A stretch of 64,000 bases of DNA from PALSA-188 sp050746185 (GCA_050746185.1 JBOGLA010000040.1:62001-126000), one strand, 5' to 3'; counted from the stretch's first letter, positions 50,756 to 60,008 are shown. Notes: generated from the letters alone by a model not told the origin. Program-made: numbers and translations.

Positions 50756-51757
50756 ATGGGTGGTCGAAGCATATTCGGCGCGGGCAACTCCTGGACGGAC
50801 GACCCCAGCCAACGACGGCTGTTTCAACGGCGCCTGCTGGACTGGTATTTCCGCAATCGGCGTGACCTCCCCTGGCGCCGCAACCGCCACCCATATCAGA
50901 TATGGATCTCCGAGATTATGTTGCAGCAAACTCGGGTGGCCGTGGTTATCCGCCATTACCATAAATTCCTAGTGCGCTTCCCGACGGTTCACAGATTGGC
51001 GGCTGCCAGAGAATCATCAGTCCTCGCGGTTTGGAGCGGGCTGGGCTATTACCGTCGTGCGCGCATGCTGCATGCTGCGTCGAAACAAATAGTGAAGCAG
51101 TTTGCCGGAAAATTCCCGGAAGCTCCGGACGAGTTGGCCGGGCTTCCCGGAATCGGGCGATACACAGCCGCTGCCATCGCGAGCATTGCGCATGACCGTC
51201 CCGTTGCCGTAGTGGACGGTAACGTCAAGCGTGTCCTGGCAAGGATGATCGGAAGACCTGTTTCGGAAAGACAAGTTTGGCAAACAGCAAGCCGCTTGTT
51301 AAGCCACCAACATCCCGGCGATTTCAACCAGGCCCTGATGGAATTAGGGGCCGTGATCTGCCTGCCGCAAGGACCGAAGTGTGACCTATGCCCCGTGATC
51401 AAACACTGCTCTACGCGCGGTGTTCTCCCGAGAAGCAACGCTTCAGTTCCCCAGAAGAAGAGAACCGTTTGTTACTCGTTGGATCGCCGCGATGGGTCAA
51501 TTTTGCTGGTCAAGCGACCTGACCGCGCGCGGTTAATGCCGGGAATGTGGGAACTGCCGGAAATCAAGGGAAGCGGGAAGGGCCCGGCTGCTTTTACCGT
51601 GCGCCATTCCATTACGGTCACACGCTACGTAGTTCGCGTCATAATGGGCTCTGCGCTCGTGGAAACATCCGGAACATGGGTAAAAAACAGCCGCCTGCGG
51701 ACCCTGCCGCTGACTGGCCTAGCAAGGAAAATCCTGAGCGCGGCGGAGATCATCTAA
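50756..51757 (+). CDS. mutY: A/G-specific adenine glycosylase
   Basis: About 333 residues from the ATG at 50756; a TTG at 50711 would add 15. MutY removes adenine mispaired with 8-oxoguanine. The N-terminal catalytic domain has WISEIMLQQTRV with the catalytic Glu, the helix-hairpin-helix LAGLPGIGRYTAAAI and VVDGNVKRVLAR with the catalytic Asp. The iron-sulfur cluster is C-x6-C-x2-C-x5-C (CLPQGPKCDLCPVIKHC). The C-terminal NUDIX-like domain (VCYSLDRRDGSILLVKRPDRARLMPGMWELPE) recognises 8-oxoG. Overlaps the start of the next gene (TAATG). Confidence 0.95.
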   Translation: MGGRSIFGAGNSWTDDPSQRRLFQRRLLDWYFRNRRDLPWRRNRHPYQIWISEIMLQQTRVAVVIRHYHKFLVRFPTVHRLAAARESSVLAVWSGLGYYRRARMLHAASKQIVKQFAGKFPEAPDELAGLPGIGRYTAAAIASIAHDRPVAVVDGNVKRVLARMIGRPVSERQVWQTASRLLSHQHPGDFNQALMELGAVICLPQGPKCDLCPVIKHCSTRGVLPRSNASVPQKKRTVCYSLDRRDGSILLVKRPDRARLMPGMWELPEIKGSGKGPAAFTVRHSITVTRYVVRVIMGSALVETSGTWVKNSRLRTLPLTGLARKILSAAEII

Positions 51758-52284
51758 TGTTCAGAAGATTATTCCGAGGACACAAAATGACTGCACTGTT
51801 TGCCGGCGCTCATGCTCCCGACTTCAGTTTGGCAACAACGGACGGGAAAAAGTTCTCTCTTCGAGATGCCCTGGCGCGCGGCCCAGTGTTGGCTGCATTT
51901 TTTAAAGTCTCCTGCCCGGTGTGCCAGTACACATTTCCCTTCCTCGATCGAATTTACAAAGCCCATGGCACTACGGCAGTCTCATTTGTCGGCATCTCCC
52001 AAAACGACAAGAAGGACACCGCCGCGTTTATTAAGCAATACGGCGTTACATTCCCCGTCTTGTTGGACGACACCAAGACTTTTCCGGTTTCGAATGCTTA
52101 TGGATTGGATACCGTGCCCAGTATTTTCTGGATCGCCCAGGATGGAGAGATACAAGTTTCGAGCGTTGGCTGGTCGAGACAGGACATTGAAAAGATTGCG
52201 CGCATGGCAAGCGAGAAGGCCAGCGAAGTCCGGAAGCCTCTGTTTCGTCCTGATGAAAAGATAGCCGATTTTCGCGCTGGTTGA
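51757..52284 (+). CDS. Thioredoxin-fold peroxiredoxin / TlpA-like protein
   Basis: About 175 residues from the ATG at 51757, which overlaps the mutY stop. A second ATG at 51787 has the better ribosome site (GAGGA at 51775-51779) and would give 165 residues. AhpC/TSA-type domain: GAHAPDFSLATTDGKKFSLRDAL, then FFKVSCPVCQYTFPFLDRI with the redox pair CPVC, SFVGISQNDKKDTAAFIKQYGVTFPVLLDD and DTVPSIFWIAQDG. A cytoplasmic thiol reductant or peroxidase. Coupling to mutY suggests a shared oxidative-damage context. Confidence 0.88.
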   Translation: MFRRLFRGHKMTALFAGAHAPDFSLATTDGKKFSLRDALARGPVLAAFFKVSCPVCQYTFPFLDRIYKAHGTTAVSFVGISQNDKKDTAAFIKQYGVTFPVLLDDTKTFPVSNAYGLDTVPSIFWIAQDGEIQVSSVGWSRQDIEKIARMASEKASEVRKPLFRPDEKIADFRAG

Positions 52285-52510
52285 CAGTCGAGAAACTAGC
52301 CCGCGGTCGCGGGCCACACAGAATTCAAATTGAAGCGAGGGGCCTGCCGCCCGCCCAATGCCACGAACAAGCCGGACTGCCATTATCTCCGGCGAGACTC
52401 TTTTCAAACTGACCCATGCGCGACTGCGAGATTACTTTAATCATCGTGCTTCCGCGTCTTTCCCCATACAATAGGCAGTTCATCTTTATCTTAGGCAGGA
52501 GCCCTGAATC

Positions 52511-54205
52511 ATGCGAAAGACAGCTTTATTTTTAGCCATGACCATGCTCGCCGGTGTTTCTGTGGCGCAAACCTCTCACAAACGGCAATCAAGCGGGATT
52601 GCTCCCTCTGTTCGTCTTCCCGGTCCGGCGATCGCGGCATTGGAAAAAATTGATCCGGAGCACATCCGCTGGCATGTCCGTTTCTTGTCCCACGATCTTC
52701 TCGAGGGCAGGGGCACGGGACAACGCGGTGGCGATATCGCCGCGGAATACATTGCCACGCAATTTGCCTTGTACGGACTGAAACCTGCCGGCGACAATGG
52801 CACCTACCTGCAAAAAGTCCCGCTGGTGGGAATTACTCCCGCACCGGAGACGACATTCTCCCTGGTTCCAGCGAATGGCGAGCCTATCGAACTGAAACCT
52901 CTCGATCAATACGTCGCCTATGATCAAACCCAGCAACCGGAATCTGACGTTGACGCCGGGATCGTTTACGTGGGTTACGGAATCGAAGCGCCGGAATACG
53001 AATGGGACGATTACAAGGGCGCGGACGTAAAAGGCAAAGTGTTGCTGATGCTGGTCAACGAGCCAACTTCCGACGACCCGAATTTTTTCAAGGGCAAAGC
53101 GCTCACCTACTACGGCCGCTGGACCTATAAGTACGAAGAGGCGGCGCGCAAGGGCGCGGCGGGGGTGATCCTGATTCACCGAACCGACATGGCGAGTTAT
53201 CCATGGGAAGTAGTGCGCAATTCGAATTCCGGCGAAAAGTCTTTTCTTAAATTGGACGGAACTCCGCAACTGAAAGTCGCCTCCTGGGTACAACTCGATG
53301 TCGCGCAAAAGCTCGCGCAAATGAATGGCATGGATCTGGATCACATGATCGCGGACGCGCAGTCCCGCGATTTTCATCCTGTGTCTCTGCATGTGAAGCT
53401 GAAAGCTCACATGGTCAGCAAACTCCGCAATTTCGCGTCGAATAACGTGCTCGGATTGATTTCAGGCTCGGACCCCAAGCTCAAGCAGGAAGCCGTCATG
53501 TACACGGCGCATTACGATCATCTGGGAATTCGCCCTGACATGCCGGGCGACAACATCTACAACGGCGCCGATGACAATGCGACTGGCTGCGGCATCCTGC
53601 TCGAACTGGCACGCGTATTTTCTGAGGCAGGGGAAAAACCGCGACGGTCTGTGCTTTTCGCATCCGTCACCGCGGAAGAACAGGGTCTGCTCGGGTCCGA
53701 ATATCTGGGGGAACATCCGCCGATCCCGGCCGGAAAGATAACTCTTGACTTGAACTACGACGACATTCCGCCCCTTGGCTCGCCCGAGGAAGTGGAAGTG
53801 TCGGGATCGGAACGTACGAGTTTTTACCCGGCCGTGGAAGCGACTGCAAAAGAATTCCGCCTCGCGATTCGACCGGATTCGCGTCCCGAAGCAGGCCACT
53901 ACTATCGCTCCGATCACTTTAGCCTGGCGCGCGTCGGAATTCCGGCCTTCTCCATCAACGAAGGAATGAAGTACAAAGGCCACGATCTTTCCTGGGGAAT
54001 GCAGCAGGCCGATGAATACACCACGAAGCATTACCATCAGCCGAGCGATGAATATCACTCCGACATGGACTTCACCGGCGACGCGGCAGTGGCCCGCTTC
54101 GGATTCGCGTTGGGATGGGAAGCCGCATCGCAGCCGAAGTTAATCGAATGGCAAAAGGGGGATGAGTTTGAGGCGGCCAGGAGGAAAAACGAGGCGGCCC
54201 AGTGA
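52511..54205 (+). CDS. M28 family zinc peptidase with PA domain
   Basis: About 564 residues. Signal peptide (RKTALFLAMTMLAGVSVAQ), a PA insert domain (about residues 140-290; GYGIEAPEYEWDDYKGADVKGKVLLMLVNEP, KGAAGVILIHRT), and an M28 peptidase domain with zinc ligands in YTAHYDHLG, NGADDNATGCGILLELA, TAEEQGLLGSEYLG, LDLNYDDIPP and SDHFSLARVGIPAF. A periplasmic or secreted aminopeptidase. Strong site GGCAGGAG before the ATG. Monocistronic, followed by a small membrane gene. Confidence 0.95.
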   Translation: MRKTALFLAMTMLAGVSVAQTSHKRQSSGIAPSVRLPGPAIAALEKIDPEHIRWHVRFLSHDLLEGRGTGQRGGDIAAEYIATQFALYGLKPAGDNGTYLQKVPLVGITPAPETTFSLVPANGEPIELKPLDQYVAYDQTQQPESDVDAGIVYVGYGIEAPEYEWDDYKGADVKGKVLLMLVNEPTSDDPNFFKGKALTYYGRWTYKYEEAARKGAAGVILIHRTDMASYPWEVVRNSNSGEKSFLKLDGTPQLKVASWVQLDVAQKLAQMNGMDLDHMIADAQSRDFHPVSLHVKLKAHMVSKLRNFASNNVLGLISGSDPKLKQEAVMYTAHYDHLGIRPDMPGDNIYNGADDNATGCGILLELARVFSEAGEKPRRSVLFASVTAEEQGLLGSEYLGEHPPIPAGKITLDLNYDDIPPLGSPEEVEVSGSERTSFYPAVEATAKEFRLAIRPDSRPEAGHYYRSDHFSLARVGIPAFSINEGMKYKGHDLSWGMQQADEYTTKHYHQPSDEYHSDMDFTGDAAVARFGFALGWEAASQPKLIEWQKGDEFEAARRKNEAAQ

Positions 54206-54290
54206 AGGATCACGAAGAAGGTTTCAGATCCGATCCCTCTCTTGGAACTTCAGCGTCTTCGCCCTCGTATCTAGGACCAGGAGAGCTTAC

Positions 54291-54494
54291 GTGATCACTT
54301 TCGTATTGTGGTGCATTCTCTTTGTCCTTTGCTGGCCGATAGCGCTGGCGGCACTTGTCCTGTATCCGATCGTCTGGCTGTTATTGCTGCCATTCCGGAT
54401 CGTCGGGATTGCAGTCGAGGGGGTATTGGCATTGGTGCGGGCCGCGGTAATGCTGCCCTTCCGGTTGTTGAGCGCGCCCTTTCGGGCGGCGTAG
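54291..54494 (+). CDS. Small membrane protein
   Basis: About 67 residues from a GTG at 54291 preceded by AGGAG (54279-54283) at 7-base spacing. A longer reading would overlap the M28 gene and lack such a site. It consists of one or two hydrophobic helices with the repeated motif LPFR (LVLYPIVWLLLLPFRIVGIAVEGVLALVRAAVMLPFRLLSAPFR). Acidobacteria often have such tiny hydrophobic proteins. The function is unknown. Confidence 0.7.
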   Translation: MITFVLWCILFVLCWPIALAALVLYPIVWLLLLPFRIVGIAVEGVLALVRAAVMLPFRLLSAPFRAA

Positions 54495-54561
54495 GCGAAG
54501 ATCGTCGTGAATTATTTCTACTAAAGATGCCCGCTTGCTGTATCTCGATCCCCTCACAGAA

Positions 54562-55233
54562 TCAGGTATCAATCGTCCTGAGGCCCGGGCTCACGATCAG
54601 CTTCGCTTCTGTCGCTCTCTGCACATCTTTCACCGTCATTCCTTCTGCAACCTCTTCCAGCACCAAGCCCTCCGGAGTCACTTGAATCACCGCCATCTCG
54701 GTCACGATCATGTTCACAACCTTCATTCCGGTCAGGGGTAGCGTGCACTTGTTCAAAATCTTCGGCTGCGAATCTTTTGTGGTGTGTTCCATCGCGACGA
54801 TTACGCGCCGCGCGCCTGCGACTAAATCCATTGCGCCGCCCATGCCCTTTACCATTTTTCCGGGAATCATCCAGTTCGCCAGATTGCCTTCTTCGTCCAC
54901 TTCCATGGCGCCGAGAACGCTGAGATCAATGTGGCCGCCGCGGATCATCGCAAATGAATCGGCGCTTGAAAAATAAGCCGTTCCCGCCATCTCGCTGACG
55001 GTTTCCTTGCCGGCATTGATGAGGTCGCAGTCTTCCTGGCCTTCGACGGGATAAGGCCCAATCCCAAGCATGCCGTTTTCGCTTTGCAGGATTACGTCCA
55101 TGCCGGGGGGGACGTGATTGGCGACGAGCGTTGGCATTCCGATGCCGAGATTGACGTAGAATCCGTCGCGGAGTTCTCGCGCGATGCGCTTCACAATGCG
55201 TTCGCGCTTTTCGATGTTTCTATCGGATTTCAT
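54562..55233 (-). CDS. scoB: 3-oxoacid CoA-transferase, beta subunit
   Basis: About 223 residues from the ATG at 55233. Beta subunit of a class I CoA transferase (ScoB/AtoA/PcaJ), which swaps CoA between succinyl-CoA or acetyl-CoA and a 3-oxoacid. Hallmarks: GFYVNLGIGMPTLVANHVP, the catalytic Glu in SENGMLGIGPYP, and GGHIDLSVLGAMEVDEEGNLANWMIPGKMVKGMGGAMDLVAGA. Pairs with scoA 70 bases upstream. Placement at the end of the aromatic gene run suggests a catabolic outlet, but is not proof. Confidence 0.96.
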   Translation of the reverse strand: MKSDRNIEKRERIVKRIARELRDGFYVNLGIGMPTLVANHVPPGMDVILQSENGMLGIGPYPVEGQEDCDLINAGKETVSEMAGTAYFSSADSFAMIRGGHIDLSVLGAMEVDEEGNLANWMIPGKMVKGMGGAMDLVAGARRVIVAMEHTTKDSQPKILNKCTLPLTGMKVVNMIVTEMAVIQVTPEGLVLEEVAEGMTVKDVQRATEAKLIVSPGLRTIDT

Positions 55234-55306
55234 AGTAGTGGATATGCAAATAGAGATCCGCCGAGCCTTGCTCCGCTTGGACGAGCGGGGGCCCGTCCCC
55301 ACATGA

Positions 55307-56017
55307 TCAACGTTGCTCTGCGCTTCTCACGGTTCTTCTTTCGATTCTCTTTTCGTACATCCCTCCTTGCAAGATCCGTTTCACATAGATACTCGGCGTA
55401 TGGATTAAGTCTGGTTCCAGTTTTCCCGCTTCGACGAGGTGCTCGACCTCGGCAATTGTAATTTTTGCTGCGGTAGCCATCATGGGATTGAAATTGCGCG
55501 CCGTCTTGCGATAGACGAGATTTCCCAGCTTGTCCCCCTTCCACGCCTTGACGAAAGCAAAGTCGGCCTTCAGTGCGGTTTCCATGACGTACTTTCGTCC
55601 ATCGAAATCGCGAGTTTCTTTTTCGTCGGCGACGATTGTACCTACGCCGGTTGGAGTGAAAAATGCGGGAATCCCCGCACCGCCCGCCCGGATGCGCTCC
55701 GAGAAAGTCCCTTGCGGAACCAGCGTCAGATCAATCCTGCCCTCGATCACCATCTGCTCCAGCAATCGGTTCTCTCCCACGTACGAGCCGAAATGCTTAC
55801 GAATCTGCCCCGCGGCAAGGAGCAGGCCCATGCCATATCCATCCACGCCGACGTTGTTGCTGATGGTTGTGAGGTTCTTCGTGCCCTTGCGAACCAGAGC
55901 GCGAATGAGATTTTCAGGAATGCCGCAAAGCCCGAAGCCGCCGATCATGATCGTCGCGCCGTCGAAGACGTCGTGGATGGCTTCATCGGCGCTGGTGAAA
56001 ACTTTATTCATACCCAT
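55307..56017 (-). CDS. scoA: 3-oxoacid CoA-transferase, alpha subunit
   Basis: About 236 residues. Alpha subunit (ScoA/AtoD/PcaI) with DGATIMIGGFGLCGIPENLIRAL, the CoA-binding GGFGLCGIPE segment, and VGENRLLEQMVIEGRIDLTLVPQGTFSERIRAGGAGIPAFFTPTGVGTIV. Forms an alpha2-beta2 enzyme with ScoB. Starts 61 bases after the tyrA stop. Confidence 0.96.
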   Translation of the reverse strand: MGMNKVFTSADEAIHDVFDGATIMIGGFGLCGIPENLIRALVRKGTKNLTTISNNVGVDGYGMGLLLAAGQIRKHFGSYVGENRLLEQMVIEGRIDLTLVPQGTFSERIRAGGAGIPAFFTPTGVGTIVADEKETRDFDGRKYVMETALKADFAFVKAWKGDKLGNLVYRKTARNFNPMMATAAKITIAEVEHLVEAGKLEPDLIHTPSIYVKRILQGGMYEKRIERRTVRSAEQR

Positions 56018-56078
56018 TTACGCGTTTTTGGATCCGAAGGTTCGGATGGGGGTAACGACTTCCAGCCGCACCGCTAGC

Positions 56079-57002
56079 TCATCTCAACCGATTTCCAGCA
56101 CGACTTCCAGTCATGCTCTTACCGGTATCGCCGTCCGCGTTTCTTGCCGCCGAAGCCCTTTTGAGACGATGAGCGCGTTCAAACTCCATCGCGAGCTCGC
56201 GCGTATCAAGATTCTCCCGGATGTGAGCCAGGCGTTGTTCAAGTTTCAATAATGCTTCTCGGATGCTTTTCTTGTTGGTTAACGCGATATCGCGCCACAT
56301 TGAGTAGGGACTCGCCGCAATGCGTGTCATTTCGCGAAGGGCGCGGCCGCCGGCCTCAAGCAGCGGAGCGTCTTCGCCATACTCATCAACTAACGTGGCG
56401 GCGAGTGCCGTGGAAATCATCTGGGGCAAGTGGCTGATCCAGGCGCAAAGCTGATCGTGCTCTTCAACGTCCATGCTGACGGGGCGCGCGCCGATCTTTT
56501 CTATCCAACCAAGAAGTTCCCCGCTCAAGCCGTCATAAACATTCTGTGCAGCAACCGGAGTGAGAAACCATGCCGCATCGCGAAACAATTCAGGGTCGGC
56601 AAATTCTACGCCCATCTGTTCCTTGCCGGCCATGGGATGCCCGGCGAGAAACCGCCGGGCCAAATTCTTGCCAAAGACATCGCGCGCGCTTGCTAAAACG
56701 TCGGCTTTGGTGCTCCCAACATCCGTCAACAATGTTTTCGCCGGCAATGCCGGGCCCAATGTCTTAATCAGTTCGATGATCGCGCCCACAGGAGCGGCAA
56801 GAATGACGAGCTGGCTTCCGCGAACCGCGTCCGAGGGGTGAGTGTGACCATCGTCAATCGCGCCCTTCTTGCGGGCGCGTTCCAACACCGGAGCGCGATC
56901 GCATCCGACGATCCTCCCCGCGTAACCGCACTTTTTTAGGGCGAGCCCGAGTGAACCGCCGATCAGTCCCGTTCCGACAATGCTGATCTGACGAATGGGC
57001 AT
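56079..57002 (-). CDS. tyrA: Prephenate dehydrogenase
   Basis: About 307 residues. NAD(P)-dependent oxidative decarboxylation of prephenate to 4-hydroxyphenylpyruvate for tyrosine. Rossmann entry ISIVGTGLIGGSLGLALKKCG, then DVGSTKADVLASA, FLAGHPMAGKEQMGVEFAD and a C-terminal helical dimer domain (HDQLCAWISHLPQMISTALA). No ACT domain. A member of the minus-strand aromatic run between aroF and scoA. Confidence 0.93.
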   Translation of the reverse strand: MPIRQISIVGTGLIGGSLGLALKKCGYAGRIVGCDRAPVLERARKKGAIDDGHTHPSDAVRGSQLVILAAPVGAIIELIKTLGPALPAKTLLTDVGSTKADVLASARDVFGKNLARRFLAGHPMAGKEQMGVEFADPELFRDAAWFLTPVAAQNVYDGLSGELLGWIEKIGARPVSMDVEEHDQLCAWISHLPQMISTALAATLVDEYGEDAPLLEAGGRALREMTRIAASPYSMWRDIALTNKKSIREALLKLEQRLAHIRENLDTRELAMEFERAHRLKRASAARNADGDTGKSMTGSRAGNRLR

Positions 57003-57068
57003 GGGGATAATTCTGACGGTCTATGATTGCTGGAATCTACCGCTTCGCAGAAATTTTCTGCCGAATTC

Positions 57069-58088
57069 TCACGCCATCTTGCGTCCGACCGCAGGCGCAA
57101 TCATCCGTAATTCATCCATCAGCTTCGAAAACTGATCGGGATAAAGTGACTGCGCGCCATCCGACCAGGCCTTGTCGGGATCATGATGCACCTCAATCAA
57201 AAGTACGTCTGCACCTGCTGCAACCGAAGCCCTCGCCATTGGCGGAACCTTATCCCTTAATCCCGTTCCGTGCGATGGATCCGAAGCCATCGGCAGATGG
57301 GATAGCTTGTGGATAATCGGAATCGCACAAATGTCGAGCGTGTTGCGCGTGTATGTCTCGAACGTGCGAATTCCCCGCTCGCACAAAATCACGTTGTAGT
57401 TCCCTCCCGACATGATGTATTCCGCCGAAAGCAGCAACTCTTCCAGTGTCGCCGCGATTCCTCGCTTCAGCAGAACAGGCTTCTTCTCTTTACCCAGCTC
57501 GCGAAGCAAATTAAAGTTCTGCATGTTGCGGGCGCCGACCTGAAAAATGTCAATATAGGGCAGCATGAGCGCGATTTGGGAAATTTCCATGACTTCGCTG
57601 ATGATCAGCAATCCAAAGCGGTCTCCCGCCTCGCGCAACAGTTTGAGCGCTTCCAGGCCATGTCCCTGAAATGAATAGGGCGAACTGCGGGGCTTGAAGG
57701 CTCCGCCCCGCAAAGCGCGAGCGCCCGCCTTTACCACATGCCCGGCGACAGTAAAGAGTTGCTCGCGTGATTCCACGGAGCAAGGCCCCGCCATCACCAC
57801 GACTTCATTGCCGCCAACCTTTAGGCCATTGGAAAATTCGATAACCGTACCTTCGGGACGAAAACTTCGGCCCGCCAGTTTGTAGGGAGCGCTGATGCGA
57901 TGCACGTGTTCGACGCCGGACAACACTTCGAGATTGCGCGTGTCGAAATCAACTCTCGCGCCGACCGCCGCCAGCACCGATTGGCGCTCTCCGGTTGTCC
58001 GGTGCACCGAGAAGCCCATCCGCACCAAGTGCTCGATGACCTGCTGGATCTGCTCTTCGCTCGCCGATTCTTGCATTGCAACGATCAT
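57069..58088 (-). CDS. aroF: 3-deoxy-7-phosphoheptulonate synthase (type I beta)
   Basis: About 339 residues. Condenses PEP with erythrose 4-phosphate, the entry step of the shikimate pathway. The N-terminal 70 residues form the ferredoxin-like regulatory domain (EQIQQVIEHLVRMGFSVHRTTGE) of the AroF beta subgroup. The TIM barrel has VMAGPCSVESREQLFTVAGHVVKAGARALRGGAFKPRSSPY, VGARNMQNFNLLRELG and DPSHGTG. Probably feedback controlled through the N-terminal domain. Starts 69 bases after the aroQ stop. Confidence 0.96.
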   Translation of the reverse strand: MIVAMQESASEEQIQQVIEHLVRMGFSVHRTTGERQSVLAAVGARVDFDTRNLEVLSGVEHVHRISAPYKLAGRSFRPEGTVIEFSNGLKVGGNEVVVMAGPCSVESREQLFTVAGHVVKAGARALRGGAFKPRSSPYSFQGHGLEALKLLREAGDRFGLLIISEVMEISQIALMLPYIDIFQVGARNMQNFNLLRELGKEKKPVLLKRGIAATLEELLLSAEYIMSGGNYNVILCERGIRTFETYTRNTLDICAIPIIHKLSHLPMASDPSHGTGLRDKVPPMARASVAAGADVLLIEVHHDPDKAWSDGAQSLYPDQFSKLMDELRMIAPAVGRKMA

Positions 58089-58157
58089 TGGTTAGTAGTC
58101 AGGTTGTGTGCCCTCAGCTATGCCTGGCATCTGAGAACTGAAAACTGGGAACTGATT

Positions 58158-58487
58158 CTAATCATTTACTTCTGTATCCAATTCCGTTTCGCCAAGACCA
58201 TCTGAGGTTTCGGCTGTTGCCGGCGCGATCTCTTCTCTTTGGATTTGGCGCATCACGTCCATAATCCGCTCATAAATTCGCAGAAGATCACGATCCGGAA
58301 GCGGCCCCTTGTTCAATCTCTTTGCGTTGCTGAGAACCGCGCGCTCGCGATCCGGCTCATAGATCGGCATGCCTGCGTGGCTCTTCAACTTTCCAATCTC
58401 GTGAGCTGCGTGGGCTCGCTGGTTCAACAGTTCCACCAGCCTTCCATCAAGCTCGTCAATTTTCGTACGCCAATCAGAAATATCCAT
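58158..58487 (-). CDS. aroQ: AroQ-type chorismate mutase
   Basis: About 109 residues. Helical chorismate mutase that rearranges chorismate to prephenate: WRTKIDELDGRLVELLNQRAHAAHEIGKLKSHAG, EPDRERAVLSNAKRLNKG. The acidic C-terminal tail is unusual but short. It feeds TyrA and stands next to aroF, 89 bases after trpA. Confidence 0.93.
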   Translation of the reverse strand: MDISDWRTKIDELDGRLVELLNQRAHAAHEIGKLKSHAGMPIYEPDRERAVLSNAKRLNKGPLPDRDLLRIYERIMDVMRQIQREEIAPATAETSDGLGETELDTEVND

Positions 58488-58576
58488 TAGAAAAGTTGTT
58501 ATCGGCGACGCCTATGTTCATTCAGGCTCGCTGGTTAAACATTTCTGAAAAGAAAACTATTCGATGACTTCAACGA

Positions 58577-59338
58577 CTAATTGCCCTTGACTAGGGACTT
58601 GATAAATTGTGCCACAGACTGCGCTTCTTTGCCGGGATTGCGCTCAATGGTCTCGACGATAGCACTGCCCACCACCGCGGCATCGGCAAATTTCCCCACG
58701 CTCGCAAATTGCTCCGGAGTAGAAATGCCAAAGCCGACCGCGATAGGCAGCGTGGTGCATTTGCGTAACCTTCCGACCAGCTTTCGAGCATCGTTGTGTA
58801 TTTGCTTTTGCGCGCCCGTTACCCCGGTCCGGGAAACAGCGTAAACGAATCCGGTGCAGGATTTAGCAATCCGTTTAAGTCGTGCGTCCGTGCTCGTTGG
58901 CGTGGCCAGGAAAACTGTGGCAAGGTTTCTCTTTCTCATTTCGGAAAGATATTCGCCGGCTTCCTCCATCGGCAGATCGGTCGCGAGCGCGCCGTCAATA
59001 CCGGCTTCCTCTGCCTTCGAGCAAAAACTGGCCATCTCCATTTTCATGATGGGGTTCAAGTACGAAAAAATTATCAGGCCCGCGGAAGACTTTTCGCGGA
59101 CTCTTTTAGCCAGGGCAAGCACGTCACTGAGAGTGGTGCCGCGACGGAGCGCCCGTTCACTGGCGCGCTGGATGACCGGACCGTCGGCCACGGGATCACT
59201 GAACGGAACTCCGAGTTCGACGATGTCCGCGCCCGCTTCTATCGCGGCGAGGACAATATCAAAAGTGGTCTCAATATCAGGGTCGCCGCAGGTGACGTAA
59301 GCGACGAGCGCGGGCCTATTTTCGAAGTCGAGGGGCAC
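58577..59338 (-). CDS. trpA: Tryptophan synthase alpha chain
   Basis: About 253 residues. Cleaves indole-3-glycerol phosphate to indole and glyceraldehyde 3-phosphate. DIVELGVPFSDPVADGPVIQRASERAL contains the catalytic Glu and Asp; GFVYAVSRTGVTGA and VGFGISTPEQF bind phosphate. GTG start. Separated from trpB by about 1 kb that carries a TA module on the other strand and a small gene, so the usual trpBA coupling is broken. Confidence 0.97.
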   Translation of the reverse strand: MPLDFENRPALVAYVTCGDPDIETTFDIVLAAIEAGADIVELGVPFSDPVADGPVIQRASERALRRGTTLSDVLALAKRVREKSSAGLIIFSYLNPIMKMEMASFCSKAEEAGIDGALATDLPMEEAGEYLSEMRKRNLATVFLATPTSTDARLKRIAKSCTGFVYAVSRTGVTGAQKQIHNDARKLVGRLRKCTTLPIAVGFGISTPEQFASVGKFADAAVVGSAIVETIERNPGKEAQSVAQFIKSLVKGN

Positions 59339-59414
59339 GGGGTTATTCTAGACTGCATAGGTCAAATCGCCGAAGCGACTCCGTTAGCGGACTGCGGCAC
59401 GGTTTCCCTTTCCC

Positions 59415-59475
59415 TTGTTACAACCTGGGGGCCGGAATATAAGAATGTATATACATTTGTATAGTGTCATGCTAT
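59415..59475 (+). promoter_or_regulatory. Promoter and operator-like palindromes of brnTA
   Basis: -35 TTGTTA (59415-59420), 17-base spacer, -10 TATAAG (59438-59443). Directly downstream lies a perfect 14-bp palindrome AATGTATATACATT (59444-59457) and then ATAG-N7-CTAT (59461-59475) abutting the ATG of brnT. Such sites suit a ribbon-helix-helix autorepressor like BrnA. Confidence 0.6.
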
Positions 59476-59476
59476 T

Positions 59477-59791
59477 ATGGATTTGACAGTTAATGGATTT
59501 GATTGGGATGACGGCAATCGGGCGAAATGCCAAAAACATGGAGTCTCGCTGGCAGAGATCGAGGCCCTTTTTTCGCAAAGCCCTCGCATTGCGCCCGACC
59601 CAACACATTCGGCGAAAGAGGACCGTTTGATCGCGGTGGGAAAAACCAGTTCCGGGAGACCGCTATTCGTGGCTTTCACAATGCGCACAAAAAACCGCCG
59701 TCGCTTAATCCGCGCGGTGACTGCCCGATATATGCATGGCAGGGAAATAGCAGCTTATGAAAAAGAGAGTCCCACGTCTGAAAAGCGATAA
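59477..59791 (+). CDS. brnT: BrnT family toxin
   Basis: About 104 residues. BrnT toxins are RelE-fold ribonucleases that block translation. Family marks: GFDWDDGNRAKCQKHGVSLAEIEALF, DRLIAVGKTSSGRPLFVAFTMR and the RRLIRAVTARYMHGREIAAYEK ending. It is followed by and overlaps brnA by 35 bases. Located antisense in the middle of the trp genes. Confidence 0.9.
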   Translation: MDLTVNGFDWDDGNRAKCQKHGVSLAEIEALFSQSPRIAPDPTHSAKEDRLIAVGKTSSGRPLFVAFTMRTKNRRRLIRAVTARYMHGREIAAYEKESPTSEKR

Positions 59792-60008
59792 GCAAGCCGA
59801 GACATTTCTGGCCCAAGATCTCGCCAACCTCGATTTCTCGCAGTTCGAGCCCGTTCGTTTTGAGTTTGACAGGAAAGATGAGCAGATCAACATGCGCATG
59901 CCGAAGCCCCTGCTCGCAGCCGTAAAGGCGCGCGCCAAAGCGCGCGGTATCCCGTACACGCGTTTTATTCGGGAAACTCTCGAACAGGCAGTCACGGCGT
60001 CAAAGTAG
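59757..60008 (+). CDS. brnA: BrnA family antitoxin
   Basis: About 83 residues. C-terminal ribbon-helix-helix domain (INMRMPKPLLAAVKARAKARGIPYTRFIRETLEQAV) binds DNA and autoregulates, while the N-terminal part (LKSDKQAETFLAQDLANLDFSQFEPVRFEF) should wrap the toxin. Ribosome site overlaps the end of brnT. The operon is probably autoregulated through the palindromes upstream of brnT. Confidence 0.88.
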   Translation: MKKRVPRLKSDKQAETFLAQDLANLDFSQFEPVRFEFDRKDEQINMRMPKPLLAAVKARAKARGIPYTRFIRETLEQAVTASK

